This document shows positions 10,657-22,759 of a stretch of DNA of 64,000 nucleotides, one piece after another. The position numbers were made by a program, and so were the translations under genes. Numbering within the stretch: the stretch's first letter is position 1; every line of letters begins with the position of its first letter. Source of the DNA: Thalassia testudinum. Taxonomy: Eukaryota > Streptophyta > Magnoliopsida > Alismatales > Hydrocharitaceae. A model generated the notes under the pieces. That model saw nothing but the letters and a program-made list of their open reading frames with translations. It was not told the DNA's origin and searched no databases. The stretch lies in assembly GCA_037157565.1 (NCBI GenBank), contig JAZHRO010000063.1, forward strand, positions 150,586,501 to 150,650,500, given 5' to 3'.

Positions 10657-12812
10657 TGAACCATAGAGCACGTTTTGATAGGAAAATGCGTCGTAGTATA
10701 GTGCGTAATACGATCAAACAAAAATATTTATATAAAGATAACGAGACTTGAGTCTCGATCGTTCATCTCTAAGAGGCGTTTGTTTAATTCTAAAATCGAT
10801 CATTTTGCTCTACTTGTTTACAGTCGCTTGGTGGTTTATGGTTATTACGTATTTATGCACGACATGCTTAGTTGCCAGAATATCGGAAATTAAAAGTAGG
10901 AAACTTTAATCACACAAAATATATTGCAATAAGCTCATGGTGATTCTCAACACATAGACATATATATATAGAAAAATTTCTTTCATTCATTCAAGAAGGT
11001 GTTTGCAACATGGAACTAGAGGAAAGCTTATAGAGGAAAGCGTAAAACATAAATCTAACTAACAGAAAATGATCGCATATAGGAATCTATGGGGGGATTT
11101 TCCACGCATCATTGGGGGGGAATAAAGAGCTACACTACTAGGCAGTAATAAAAGCATGCAAACTATGAAGAACTAGCTACTAATCTAGCAGAAATAAGGG
11201 CATTCGGAGGTGATCTTTGATGACCTTTGAGTGGTTGAGAGGAGGAGGGGCGGCCAATGGTGCTTAGGCCGACCCTTGGAGAGATGTTGGAGAGGTGATC
11301 CAACATCCTGGCATGGAGATGGTGGTAGCCATGGTGAGCAACTCGTGGAGGTGGAGTGGACGTGAATGTAGCTAACCTAAATGGATGTGAATAATACCAA
11401 GAGATGGATGGGTGCAATTGGCCACCCCTTATGTCCTTTTATAGACCTAAGGGAGTCTCTACAGAGAAGTGTGTAACTCTTTAAAGAGAGTCCCAAGAGT
11501 GGCCAGCCAAGTGGTTTTTAGATCCACAAAAATTGGGTCTCAATTTGAATGTCTCTTGGTTGCTAATTTTGGCAACCAAGAGTGGCGCCACCACTGGAAG
11601 GGCCTAGAATACTCTAGGTTGTGTGGGAGTGCATGAATGGGTGTGTGTGTGTGAGTGTCGTCATGCCCTAGGTGGCTAAGTGGTCTAGGTTAGGTCCTAT
11701 GGGGTTTAGGTAGGCGTAGGCCTCAAATTAGGGTTGCAAACCCTAATTGCTAAAGAGGAATTTCAATTAAACTTGACATAAGTTTAATTGAATGAGTGTG
11801 AACCTAATTGAGAGTGAAATAACTCAATTAGGTTGGGCTTAGGTCAATTGGACTCTCACTAAGTCCAATTGGACTTGTGTGGGTTGAGATCTAAGCTCAA
11901 TTGGACTCAATGAGTCCAATTGGCTTAGGTAATGGTAATTGACTATGATCTAAGTAAATTAGGTTTGGTGAGGACCTAATTAGGTCCTTACAAAGGTCTA
12001 GAGGTGATGTACTAGGGTTAGGGTACCTTAAATTATGTTCCTGTGGGGTTGGAATTGGGTCTAGGGAGCTAGAGATCCAAGATCTAGGCTTGAATCTCAA
12101 AATAGGAACTGGAGAGTAGTTCCAGACGTCCAAAAATGGAATCAGACGTCTTATACTCAAAAATCAGAAGTCCAGATTTGTTTTCTGGGCGTCCAATCAT
12201 AGTCAGGAAGAATTCAAGGTTCTGTCTTGGGTATTCTGCAGAAATTGGACGTTTGACAAAGTGTCTGGATGTCCAATAACACCGCTGAAGTGGTCTAAGG
12301 TGTGCGGGAGTTGGCTAAGGGTTCTGGACGTCCCATAACTCATCTAGATGTACAGATAAAGGTTGGAATTAGGGTTTTAAGGTTTCCTAGGGTGCGGTGA
12401 CCTAATCTAAGGGTGGCTAAGTCTTGGGGAAGTCTCTAGGATATCCTAGGGCTAGGATGGACCTAAGTTCTTCACATTTTACTGCTTTATTCCTACTTAA
12501 TAGAATAGCATACCTTAACTCCCTTACATTATTATCTATTACATCTAATCTAAGTCTTCTGCTCCAGCTCTGCTACAACACCCATTATTCCTGATACAGC
12601 TCAAATCCAGCTTCAGATCCACCTCCAGATCGAGCTTATTACCTGTAATTGACATAATGCACCTAATTAGCACATTATAGCATTATTTTATACATGGCTA
12701 AAAGAAAGCAATAAAGATGCAGATAATGCTTATTCATGCATGAATTACCCTAACTTATGCTAAGTCCTAGCCTAATTTCGGTCAATTAAGACCTATGATT
12801 GCTGCGTAATCA
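10657..12812 (-). repeat. S1 upstream LTR copy (about 2,156 bp)
   Basis: On the minus strand it starts with TGATTACGCAGCAATCA, an inverted repeat at the LTR tip. Its length is close to that of S2 (2,056 bp). It carries ACGT palindromes (AGACGTC and GGACGTCC) at 12124-12150 and about 12324, in the presumed U3. The inner edge at 10657 is uncertain by some tens of bases because the tips of the two copies diverge. Confidence 0.7.
11435..11444 (-). promoter_or_regulatory. TATA box of the S1 upstream LTR copy
   Basis: The minus strand reads CTATAAAAGG, in the middle of the LTR, as expected for the U3-R boundary. The flanking inverted repeat seen at 9854 has partly decayed here. Confidence 0.55.
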
Positions 12813-13311
12813 ACCACCTCGGAACCTCATGGTGTGGGCATTTCTTCAATAATTCATTAAATTGTTCCCATCCTCATGAAATTGCTCTCCACTCTGTAGG
12901 GTGAATGTGGTAATGGCTTCTAAGGGCACTGGTTTTTCCTATAGGGAAAAACTTCTTCAGGAAAGCATGCCTTAGTTCCTTCCAAGTGGAGATGGGTCTC
13001 CTTAAAGTTATAAGTCAAGGGGAAGCTTTATCTTTTAGGGAGAATGGGAAAATCTTCATTAAGACAATATCAAGGCAGATGTTCCTAGGTTTCACAATTT
13101 GGGCAATCCGATCTAGATCCTCCTGGTGTTGGCAAGGGTCATCATTTGATCTCCCCCTAAAGTGGCTTTGGATCAAACTAAGGACATTAGGTTTCAGCTA
13201 AAAATCATCTCCCCTTTCAGGGACCCTAAGGTAAGGTTTGACTGGAATAGCAGAAGGATCATAGAAATCATGAAACGACCTAGCTTGGCCCTTAGGGGAT
13301 CTTGGGGTGTT
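12813..13311 (-). pseudogene. E3 gag, capsid core
   Basis: In shifting frames the minus strand gives LKPNVLSLIQSHFRG, IAQIVKPRNI, MKIFPFSLKDKA, TWKELRHAFLKKFFPIGK and CPHHEVPRW. These are the conserved blocks of the plant retrotransposon gag (capsid) domain and match E2 gag block for block (29700-29400). Stops and frameshifts are frequent, in line with the age implied by the nesting. Upstream it joins 39118 across N1, downstream 9060 across S1. Confidence 0.8.
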
Positions 13312-15933
13312 TGGTGGCTTATGGTAACACCATCATTCACCATAACTAACTTAAATTAGTTGGATTCAAGAGATAAATGCTCCTGAATAATTGTCTAAGG
13401 ACTGTAATTCCACTCAGATATATTTTGAGAAGAAAATAATAAAAGAGGGTTAAATCTACAGTTTTAACATTACATCATGAATGTAGAGTAACCACAGGAT
13501 CACCTATGGGTTAATTAGAGGTCAATTGAGCATTAAAGATGAAAAAGTAGGTTAATACTGACAAAAATGGGGTTTCGTGCATTTCAAGAACCAAATTAGT
13601 ACACAAAACCCTAATTATCAACCCTACTTTGATTAAAGAGGTTATGGTCAGGATAAAATTCATCTAAAGCTTCTAAAATTTATATAAAAATATTTTAAGA
13701 GGTTTAGTACCCTTGGTTTGACCATCTGAACCCATTTTGACCTAAAATAGAGTTTTAGATGGGATTTTATCCTAATTTGGGCTTATATGCAAATTTCCCA
13801 ATCAAACGTGGCCAAACTCAAATTCAAGTTTACCATTATATTCCTTGGTTCCAAATTAGGTTAAGGCCAAAATTTAGGCTCAATCAGAGTCCATCTTGAC
13901 CTAGTTTACACTTCACTCCCTAAAACCTCTGTTTCCTACATTTAGACCCCTGGCTTTCGAAATTCCTTTCAAATAGGGCCCTACTTGTTTGTCTTCTTCA
14001 TGTTTTAGTCCTTGCCACCATGGATGAGTCAGCAAAGCAAGCACCGACCTTTGACCAAGTTAAAACCTGATCAAATCAGCACCAAATCCCACCAAATTTG
14101 GTGGGATTAGTGTTCAAACAATGGAGAACAATTCTATCAGGATCTTAAACCCGATTCAAGGCAGAAAGGTCATGCGAACCCACAAAATCCATGGGATTCT
14201 TTGATTCCAATCAAAGGCTCAATCAAGCCTCCTTCATTTAGAACTCGCTTTTGAGCTCTATAAAAGCTCCCATGCTCCCAGTGTCAAGATCAGCTAGGTT
14301 TCAGGCCAAAAGACCTCTTCTCTCCTTCCTCCGGCCAGCTCTAACCTCAACTTCGGCGAGCTCCTCAATCCTCCTTCATTTCCCCCTGTCATGTATACTA
14401 GGTCAAGGGAACTTCTTTCCTGAAGTCTTCCGCATCTAGTGCACATCAACTAGCGCCATATACCTCTTCGTTGTCGCCACCTCTCACCATCGGAGCATTC
14501 ATCCCCTCCAGCGTTAGCCAATCAAAGCCGACACAGATCTCCTTCCCACTTCATCCGTAACTATCTCTCCTCTCTTCCTCTCCCTCTCCAAAATGCCTTC
14601 ACCCCTTTAGACTCTAGGATCGACTGCCACATCAACCTCAATGCCGTCATCTTCCCCATGTCCGGCACAAACTTCGGCGAGCTCACGCCGGCACCACACA
14701 CCCGCAAACACACCACCACCACATCTAAAATACTCTACACCACCTCACAGTTAAAAGCCTTAACCTAATTAGGACTATTAACCTTTGAGACGTCCAGCCA
14801 ACCACCGTACCTCTCCACCACCCTCTTCTACTCAGGCCGGACATGCCACACCTCCAACCACCAATCCATGACCACCACTGCACTCGTCGATGACCGACAA
14901 AGCTTATAATCTTATCTAACAAGGCCACGAGGCTGTCTTTCTTGTTTTAGGTCACCCACCAGAGCTCTGCCGCTGTGGTTGTCTTCTTCGACTTTGCTCG
15001 TAGTCCTCCAAGCAACTTCGACCGCATTACAATCTCCAGGGCCTGCGGAAGACCATCATGACTCGCTCCAGGTCCTCAAATGATGCTCCTTCTGCTGCTA
15101 TAACATGCAATCAAGGAACACTCTCTGCTGCGACTATAAGAAGAAGGGAGCAGCAGGATAGTCTCACATCGTAGCGGACGAAATCAACGCAATACATAAA
15201 AGGAAAATGCACCATTAGTTGTTTGCCTTAACATGCACGAGGGTGAGGTCCCCACATGCTCATGAACATGCTCACTCATGTGCCCTTGCCCGCAATTCTG
15301 CCCACAGGCCTGACCTCTGAATCGTATACTTGATTAGATCCAATTATAGGAGAAATTTCTGAGGAGGGAAGGGGTAGGTTTTGCACCTTGATATTCATGC
15401 CTAAATGGTCAACACTTAGCCAGATTTCGAGAGGCTTACTTTATTTTGGTTCTGTGCCTTGTGCTAAGGCCTTGGTGATTTAATTCATCTGAACCAAAAT
15501 CTGATGTCTGGTTGTGGCATTGGTTGAGATACTGTGGACATATTGAGATGCTTATCTGACATGTAATTTGAGAATAAGTGGTCCCAACCACTCTTGACAA
15601 ATTGAATTGAGATATTTGGGATATGCGCCTAATGTGAGAGATTAATTGGTGATCTAAATAGCCAATTTTAGAGCTTTTATATTCTCTTTATTCCCTTATT
15701 TCTTGAAATACAATTTAGGCTATTATTGAATATATTCTGATTGATTCATTCTCATTTATTGTGCTCATTATTTCTAAATTGCGAATAGTGTTGTGAATCC
15801 CAATTTGTTCTCTGGGAACGACCTCAGACTCATTTGTGATTTTCGAGCACTTATAAGTTTAAATGCTATTGCAATTTTTGTCCTGCACTACGATGCTGTA
15901 CATTTCTAAAACGATGATTTTCGCGACCCAACA
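13312..15933 (+). repeat. N1 5' LTR (2,622 bp)
   Basis: It starts TGGTGG and ends GACCCAACA, two bases before the PBS. Over the first ~150 bp it differs from the right LTR at roughly a tenth of positions by eye. That is more than the ~4% seen between the E2 LTRs, as expected since E2 is nested inside N1. Confidence 0.85.
14258..14266 (+). promoter_or_regulatory. N1 5' LTR TATA box
   Basis: The sequence is CTATAAAAG inside GAGCT-CTATAAA-AGCTC, so the TATA box sits in the loop of a small inverted repeat. In the 3' LTR the same place reads CTATGAACA (about 37470), a mutated box. Confidence 0.7.
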
Positions 15934-15935
15934 TT

Positions 15936-15953
15936 TGGCGCCATTGCCAAGGA
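15936..15953 (+). other. N1 primer-binding site, tRNA-Asp type
   Basis: The sequence is TGGCGCCATTGCCAAGGA, two bases after the LTR. Its first seven bases match the Athila-type site exactly. Confidence 0.85.
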
Positions 15954-16256
15954 GCAATGTGCAATTCACCATTAATCTTATCTTTCTAGGTTGATTGATT
16001 TCTAACTTGTCCTATCTATTTTGCTTTGATTTTGAGAGGTACATCACGAAGAGATCTTCCGCTCAATCAACCATTCTAGGGTAGGTAAAAGTTTCTCTTC
16101 TTCCCTAATCATCTCTTAATCCTGGGAAAGAGACAAAGGAAAAAAAATAAATTAGGATCCACTTACCATATTTTCTTAGTAATATCATTTAAAGGCAAAG
16201 TTTCCTAATTTGCAAATTTTAAATTTGATTGGGTTGAGATAATTTTGATTAGAGAT

Positions 16257-18312
16257 TGACGGACGTGGAAATCATGTATTTTGAAATCGTTGAGAATCAT
16301 AGTATAGTTGCAAAAACCACTCGTCAAAGGTATTTGTGATAACGAAACTCGCGTAGATTTTATTCTTTTTAGAACTTGAGTCCCGGTCATTCGTCTCTGG
16401 GAGGCGTGAAAATGAATCGAGATTTGAATCAGCTTTCGTAACCTAAATCTAACGTAATATTTTTGTCTTTTTGTCTTTTGTGCATTTTTTGTGTTTTTGA
16501 TCTTTATTTTGAAAAGCAAAATGAAACCTAAATCTAGATAAACTAGCAAAAACCTAAGTGACTATGTGCATCTAAATGAGGCCATGGTGGCCGTGCATGG
16601 TGTGATCAAACCTAAGTATCATATAGGCAAGCAAACATGAGGATAATATCAATCATAGAAACATCACGAAATTATTTATGCATAAAATATTATCACATAT
16701 CATCTACACTAGAAAGCAAATAAATAGAAGAAATCCCTCACGCCGAAAAGTTGCCACTAAGGCCATCGGCCTTGTGTGAGGGTGTAGGCTAGACCTTGGT
16801 TATGCAAACTCATCTACATGCCTACCAAAAGAGATGGCCAGCCACAAGAGGCTATGGGTGAGCCTTCATGGTCGTCCAAGAAGAGAAGAAGATGGGGGCG
16901 AGTGCACCCAAGTGGAGAGAGGTGGGTGTTGCACCCTTTCTCTACCAATGGCTATCCTTGAAGCTTTGGGCAGAAGCTTCTCTAGCTAGCCGTCCATGGA
17001 GCCTTGGAGGAGGATGAGGAGGATGACCTTAGAGTTTTGGAGGGTCGAATCAAGCTTAGAGTGGAGAGTATGGATGGGAGAGTGTATGGAGATGGTCCCA
17101 TTTCGTGGCTCTCTCTTTGCCCTTATGGAAGGCTCCATTTGGTTGCTACTTTTGGTGGCTCCAAAAATAGCCAATGCCATATTTTTTGGATCTAGGTTTG
17201 ACACAAGTTTTTAGGGTTTCCAAGAGAGTGTGCATGGGTTTGGTGGGAGTAAAATGGGAAAGTGTGCGTGTGTGTGTGGGTGTGTATTTTTCGAAGGGCT
17301 AGGTTGTGGGTTTTAGTAGGATTAGGTGCTAAATAGGTTGGGTCAATCTAGATTAAGTGGGTGTGGACCTAATTAGGCTTAGGAAAGTCTAACTGGGTAG
17401 GAGTGAACCTAATTAGGTCTAGGTCAAGTCTAACTAGATGTGTGCATGTGATTAGGCTAGGGTAACCCTAATAGGTATGAGTCAATTAGATCCTAGGTGG
17501 ATCTAATTGGGCTCGGGTGCACCCAATCAATTGTAGATGCACCCAATTAGGAATGGGATGGTTCAATTTGGTTAGGGATAGGACAAGTAGGGCTATGGAT
17601 AGTGGATTAGGCTTAGGAGGTCTCTACTTAGGTTTCCTAGGGTGTCCGGTGGGGTTCTTAGGTCAAAATAGGCAAGCTAGGGCTTCCAACACTAAAATCA
17701 AGAACCAGACAGTAGTATCAGACATCCAGGATAGTGGTCAGACATCTTATACTACAAAATTGGATGTCTGGACATTAAATTAGACGTCCAATTCTATGTC
17801 AGTATGAGTTTTGGCTTCTTGGATTGTTATTCTACAAAAATCAAACGTCCAGACAGATGTCTGGATGTCTTAAAATGTGCTGGAGAGTGGGTTTTAGGTT
17901 TTCCAAGGTTGGTTTTGGTTCCTAAGTGTTTGGGAGAGGGATAGGGTGGATAAGAACATGGATAGTGCTATCCATGTTTGGGTTTTGAGGCTAAGGTGTC
18001 CTAATGGAGGTTGTTTTGGATTTAGGAAGGCTGTCCTAGGGTTTCTAAGGGTAAGGATAAGGCTATCCTCCTCACTCCTCTTATCTGAATCAGTCTTCTT
18101 CTTCCTTTATTGCTTTATTCCACTATCTCCATCCTGGATCACTTTATTATCTGCAAATAGCAATAAAAATCATTAACTAGCAGGATATCTCATCTTATTA
18201 TAAATGGACTGATGCAGTGCATGATATGCAAGATATGAGTGCAATATCCACAATTTTAGCTAGGTTCAGACATTATTTAGGTTGATTAGGACCCATGATT
18301 GCTGTGCAATCA
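16257..18312 (-). mobile_element. S2: solo LTR of the S1 family (2,056 bp)
   Basis: The insertion is bounded by the exact duplication GAGAT (16252-16256 and 18313-18317). The minus strand starts TGATTGC-ACA-GCAATCA, a perfect 7-bp inverted repeat at the tip, and ends CACGTCCGTCA. It has no interior. It contains ACGT palindromes and their C-to-T derivatives around 17700-17870. It results from recombination between the two LTRs of a full element inserted in the N1 leader. Confidence 0.88.
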
Positions 18313-18884
18313 GAGATCCCCATCCTGATTCCTGTACCTATTAGCGATTTGCGCTAAATCTTCTCAAAATCTTGGACTATTCACATTCTTGTTTGAGTCC
18401 AAGGTACCATTTTTTAGATGAAATTGGACCTAAAAATAGAGCCAATTAGGGTTTCCACATTGGGGTTCTGAAGTGTTTGTACACATTTTCCTGTAATAAA
18501 GGAAACTAATCTTCCCACATTTGTGTGCCACCCAAGCTCTTGTTCAAACTGATCTATTCAAGTAAACGCTAAAATCAAGGCTGTAAATTCACTTGAACTC
18601 TACAAGTTGGGACCTAATAACCTAAGAGTCAATTCAGGGTGATTTGGGTCTTAACCCAAATTTCACCCTCAACTTCAAGGTAGGTCAGGTGAAGTTGGTT
18701 TACCCTGTGGACCAACCAACCTCCAAATTAGGTCACAATTTGAATCAACTTCTAAATCAAGTGAAATTCATGGCACAAATTAGGGATAAAATTGGTAGAC
18801 TTAAGGTCTAAATTCGCACATTCCAGTCTACTTAGATCTACGGTGACAATGAAGGTCGGGTGGGGGAAACCCTATAACTCGTGG

Positions 18885-18907
18885 GAATGCTCTACCGTGT
18901 AGGGATC
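18885..18907 (+). other. N1 leader hairpin
   Basis: CTAC-CGT-GTAG with flanking AT/AT pairing. The same hairpin occurs in all N2 leaders (51031, 53870, 61470), about 300 nt before the start codon of the acidic frame. Confidence 0.5.
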
Positions 18908-19209
18908 TTTGCAGGACTCTCCCTTCCTGGCTGCCCAAGTAATTCTCAGGTGTGTGGATTTTTGATTCAGAGGTATCATCTGCCAAGAAACAGCCTTGGT
19001 CATCCAAAAATTTTTGGGTGCTTTAATTGGGTCCAATACACATCCAATCCCTCATCTAGTCTATAGTGCACACACACAAGAAAGGTCCCTAGGTTTGACC
19101 TAGAGGCTTCTAATAGAGTTCATCTTATGTAGGAAATCTGATATGATCTAATCAATTCAATCTGGACCTAAATTTGATTCTACATCCTAATCCACTACTT
19201 GATTTGAAG

Positions 19210-20082
19210 ATGCAACCTAATAACATATGCAAAATGTTTAGGCAACCTGAATCCCATATGAGCATCAAGGAAAAAATGATCGAGGCTGCTCTTAGACAAT
19301 ATGATGAGTATTACAAAGCAGCAGATCCCTTTAGAAGCATTCAGATTAATGTGTCAGAGACAACAAACCTCATTGTGAATCGTGCCCATCTGATGTTGAC
19401 CCAAATGATAAATGGTTCAACCCGGGATGCCCTTTTAACAGAATTCAATAAATTATGGGAAATGCATGGCATAGAGGGCTTACAATGTATTACAAATCCA
19501 CCACTCTGGGAGATACACCAAGGTCTCATTGAGAAACGTGGGTATATGTTAAATACATTACATCAAGCCATTGATCAAAGATACCCATATCAAAATTCAG
19601 AAATTGATTAGACATCTTGGAGCAACATTGAGGATCAATATGATTTCCCAGAGCTCGGGTTCGAGAATAGAGGTTGTTGTGGACACCCAACTCAAATGGA
19701 ATTAGATTCAAACTTTGTGCAGAATAACATACCTGATCAAAATATGGGTTGAGTGAACCCAATTGCAAGTGTTCCCAATTATGAACCATCTATAGAGAGC
19801 CATGAAGCTGGTCCATCATGCCTTGATTTACCAAACACCAGTGATGAGCTTGAGTTAGAACCTCTCGAGGATGTAATTCCCACACCTTATCTTGTTAAGG
19901 TAATCCTCAAGAGTGATTCTAACATCCTAATCGAACATGTCCAGATTCTTGTGACCCAATTCCTACCCCTAACCTAGAATCTAGATCTGAGCTTATTTGG
20001 GATGATCACGTGACCTAATGTGATGAGAATCAACTTTTAGATCTGAATTGTGATTTCGGGCTCGTATTTGATGATTATACCT
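19210..20082 (+). pseudogene. N1 acidic frame, 5' part (cut by E2)
   Basis: The start codon lies in ATGCAACCTAAT, at the same place as in N2 (ATGCAACCAAAT). Conserved pieces shared with N2 include the N-terminal helical region, LQCITNPPLWE, the HPTQMEL piece and LEPLEDVIPTPY. There is no zinc knuckle, capsid block or pol motif. The frame has several stops. E2 interrupts it in the segment that reads YEEDQ-FNEEYD in N2. The right-hand part continues at 34128. I do not recognise the protein. It is acidic and probably the only product of this element family. Confidence 0.65.
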
Positions 20083-20764
20083 TGGTGTAGACCCGGATAG
20101 GTTGTGTTAATATGGTGATTTAATCATTGAAATGAGTATAGTGGTTAACCTAAATCGAGCCTAACCATCTCTTTACAAAATTTTTAACCTGGCCTACTTG
20201 ATTTTATCTTGGTCACTTTTAGGCCCAGGGTTGAACTCAGGGAAGTGGGATTAGAAGTAAATAAGTTTCTACGCCTTTCCTACAACAAATCTCTTCCTTT
20301 CATTTATTATGTTTTTGGTGTTTTTCTATTTAATATATTTTTCTGATAATTTTTATCCTTGAGGTACACCCTCAAAATCAAGTTCTTGGCTTTGAACCAA
20401 ATTAGGGTTCAAAACTGGTCTTGCTATTCGCAAGACTGAGTACCTGCAAGTCAAGGATTATCTTTTCTCTTTTATATATTTTTTTTATCTTTTTTTAATT
20501 GCAGAAAAGAGAACTAGAAACAAAGTAAATATAGTATATATATGTATGTACATATTATATATGTATAAAGGGGTGCGGGTGGAGGTGGAGATGGCATGTA
20601 GCATGCTGTTGAGTCGATCATCGTCTAGGAAGACAACCAACAGGACAGAGTAACGCGTGGAGTGTAGGATGGATGGTGAAAGATGTGTGCGAAAACGCTT
20701 TCTGTACACGTGTATCGGGGAATACCAGCATCTGGTGCAGATATTCCCACGATACAACATATGG

Positions 20765-20813
20765 TAGGTGATATGAAAATATATATATGTAAGTATATAT
20801 GTAAATATAGATC

Positions 20814-20856
<43 letters not shown>

Positions 20857-21063
20857 TTATAATTATATAGGTATATGTGTACTTATATATGTATATATGT
20901 ATATATATATATATATGTGTGTATATATATATATTTATAATTGTATATATATGTATGTATATATAACTATGTATATAGATATAGATATGTACATATATAT
21001 ATATTGTAATATATGTATATAGTTATATATATGTGTATATGTATATATATATATTAGTATAAG

Positions 21064-21096
<33 letters not shown>

Positions 21097-21412
21097 CTAT
21101 GTATATATGTATTTATAGTTATACATATATATATATGTATGTATATTTGTACATATATATATGTGTATATATATATATATGTATATATGCTTATACTTAG
21201 TTATATAGGTACTAATATATATATGGATATATGTATATATATGTATATAAATATATGTATATATGTAAATATATATGTGTATATATATATATAAGTATAT
21301 ATATATGTATGTATGTATATATACTTATATATAATTGTATAGGCACTAATATATATATATCTATATATATATATATATATTATATTTAGGTATATATATA
21401 TATAAATGTGTA
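20765..21412. repeat. TA/TATG simple-sequence tract in the E2 3' LTR
   Basis: About 650 bp consists almost wholly of TA steps broken by G or C every few bases (TATATG, TACATA). It lies at the same LTR position as 32226-32802, but the two differ in length and order. Replication slippage after insertion is the likely cause. Confidence 0.9.
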
Positions 21413-22218
21413 TATAGGGGTGTACAAGTGATAATGTGTGTGTACAAGAGAGTGTGTGTGTGTGTATGTGTGAGGTGAGTGTCTGTGAGAGAGAGAGAGA
21501 GCACTGCTTGAATGAAGAGGTGCGGGAGTTAAGTCATCTGAAGCCCCAGCCATCGTCTGATGTTTCACGAGCACGCGCAGGCGCGTAGGCACGCAAAGAG
21601 GGCGCATGCAGGAGGGAGTGGGTGTGGGGGAGAGATCGCAGTACACTGCTCTGCGCGGTGAGGCAGGTGCCGGCGAAGGCGCTATGCGCTGAGAGGACGC
21701 TGAAGCAGGCGCGGAAGCAGGCGGGTGTATGAGAGAGTTGGCGCTGGAGCAGGCGCGGAGAGAGACGCGGGCACGCGTAGACGGGTTGCAGACGATCGCG
21801 GCGCTCTGGGTGACCGGATAAGTGAGAAACTTACCGGTCACCGCATTGTAGCCACAGTGTTCTGCTGACTAGCGTGAATAGTGGCTACAGTGCTGCTCGG
21901 CTCGCGCGACTGGGTGCCAGCAGTTCCGTGATTGCAAGCGATGTGGAGTGGCTGGCGCATGTGCGGAGAAGCTAAGTCGGCTGTTGGCTTGCGCGGAGAG
22001 GCGGGTGCGGGTGTGAAGAAGCGGGAGACGAGGGCGGCCTGCAGGCACACGCTGGAGGCGAGGGTGGCCTGTAGGCTCGTACTGGAGAGCTACACTGCTG
22101 CTGCTGCCGTAGAGCTTCTGACCTTGAAGCCTGCGGCAATGGTGGAAGTGGCTAACCGTCTAAATAGAGAGAGAACCACCACACCCATCAGCTCTTTGAT
22201 GAGCTGGGTGGTGGTGGG

Positions 22219-22250
22219 ACTCACAGTGGTGGTTGTGCACCACTGTGAGT
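22219..22250. other. Perfect 13-bp hairpin in the E2 3' LTR
   Basis: ACTCACAGTGGTG and CACCACTGTGAGT are separated by GTTGTG. The copy in the 5' LTR (33602-33633) has two substitutions in the second arm. In the element's orientation it lies roughly 150 nt downstream of the TATA-like site, in the transcribed R/U5 part. Confidence 0.6.
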
Positions 22251-22384
22251 GGCTCCTGCCCGTAGAGTAGCTCCTCAGAAGGAGGAGAGGCTACGTATGG
22301 AGGGGGGAGGGGAGGAGACGGCCTGGAGAAGAAGGTGCTATTCGTGTGGGTGGACCAGGCTCAATGCAAAGAAGAAAGCTGAGC

Positions 22385-22396
22385 CCTTTTTAAAGA
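22385..22396 (-). promoter_or_regulatory. E2 3' LTR TATA-like site
   Basis: The minus strand reads CTTTAAAAAGGG. The same sequence is kept in the 5' LTR at about 33768-33779. It is the best TATA candidate in this LTR, but it is not a perfect TATAAA. Confidence 0.4.
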
Positions 22397-22743
22397 AGAA
22401 GAAGGCAAGCACAGCCATGCCCTGGCTATGGATGGCTGTGCATGGCTTGGCAAGGAGTGGCTTGCTGAGAGCATGGCGCGAGGAAGGTCCAGCCTTGCCA
22501 TGAAGTCACCGAGAAGAAAGTCAAATAAAAATAAAAATAAAAATAAAAATGGAAATTTTGCAAGGCAGCACTTGAAGAATTTGTTAATTACAAGGCCATT
22601 TTATTCACTCTCCTCCCCTCTCAAATAAATGCATGTATGCATGAATTTATACAAATGCGACTATGTTTACCTAATATACACAGGCAATGCTTGGAAATGG
22701 CACACGATGGCACAATTGTTGGTGTATTTTTACTGTGCAATCA

Positions 22744-22759
22744 TACCCTCATGCCTATC
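22744..22759 (-). other. E2 terminal polypurine tract
   Basis: The minus strand reads GATAGGCATGAGGGTA directly against the LTR start TGATTG. It has the same form as the N1 and N2 tracts (AGGCATGGGGGTA). This tract primes plus-strand DNA synthesis. Confidence 0.75.

Larger units (their letters stand above)
9061..12812 (-). mobile_element. S1: LTR-only insertion with two LTR copies in tandem
   Basis: The insertion is bounded by the exact 5-bp duplication ACCAC (9056-9060 and 12813-12817) and has TG...CA ends. It interrupts E3 gag. Inside are a full-length LTR (10657-12812) and a second copy lacking its first ~560 bp (9061-10656), head to tail. There is no internal region, PBS or coding sequence. 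The same LTR family occurs as S2. The structure fits an element that lost its whole interior and the start of the second LTR by deletion or unequal recombination. Confidence 0.85.
15954..19209 (+). other. N1 leader, interrupted by S2
   Basis: The non-coding leader lies between PBS and frame. S2 occupies 16257-18312, flanked by GAGAT. The remaining 1.2 kb aligns with the N2 leaders (50148-51278 and 60586-61767), including the hairpin near 18885 and a conserved AAGTAATTCTCAGG stretch behind it that resembles a splice donor. Confidence 0.65.
20083..22743 (-). repeat. E2 3' LTR (2,661 bp)
   Basis: The minus strand starts TGATTGCACAG and ends GGGTCTACACCA. It aligns along its length with 31542-34127. 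It contains a long TA-rich simple repeat (20765-21412), a GA/CT run (21489-21502), a GC-rich block and, near the promoter, inverted repeats. Confidence 0.92.

Noticed and set aside
13319..13331. N1 left edge at 13319 by simple alignment with the right LTR
   Set aside because: No target-site duplication fits there (GTGGC against GTGTT); starting at 13312 gives an exact GTGTT pair and a TG start.
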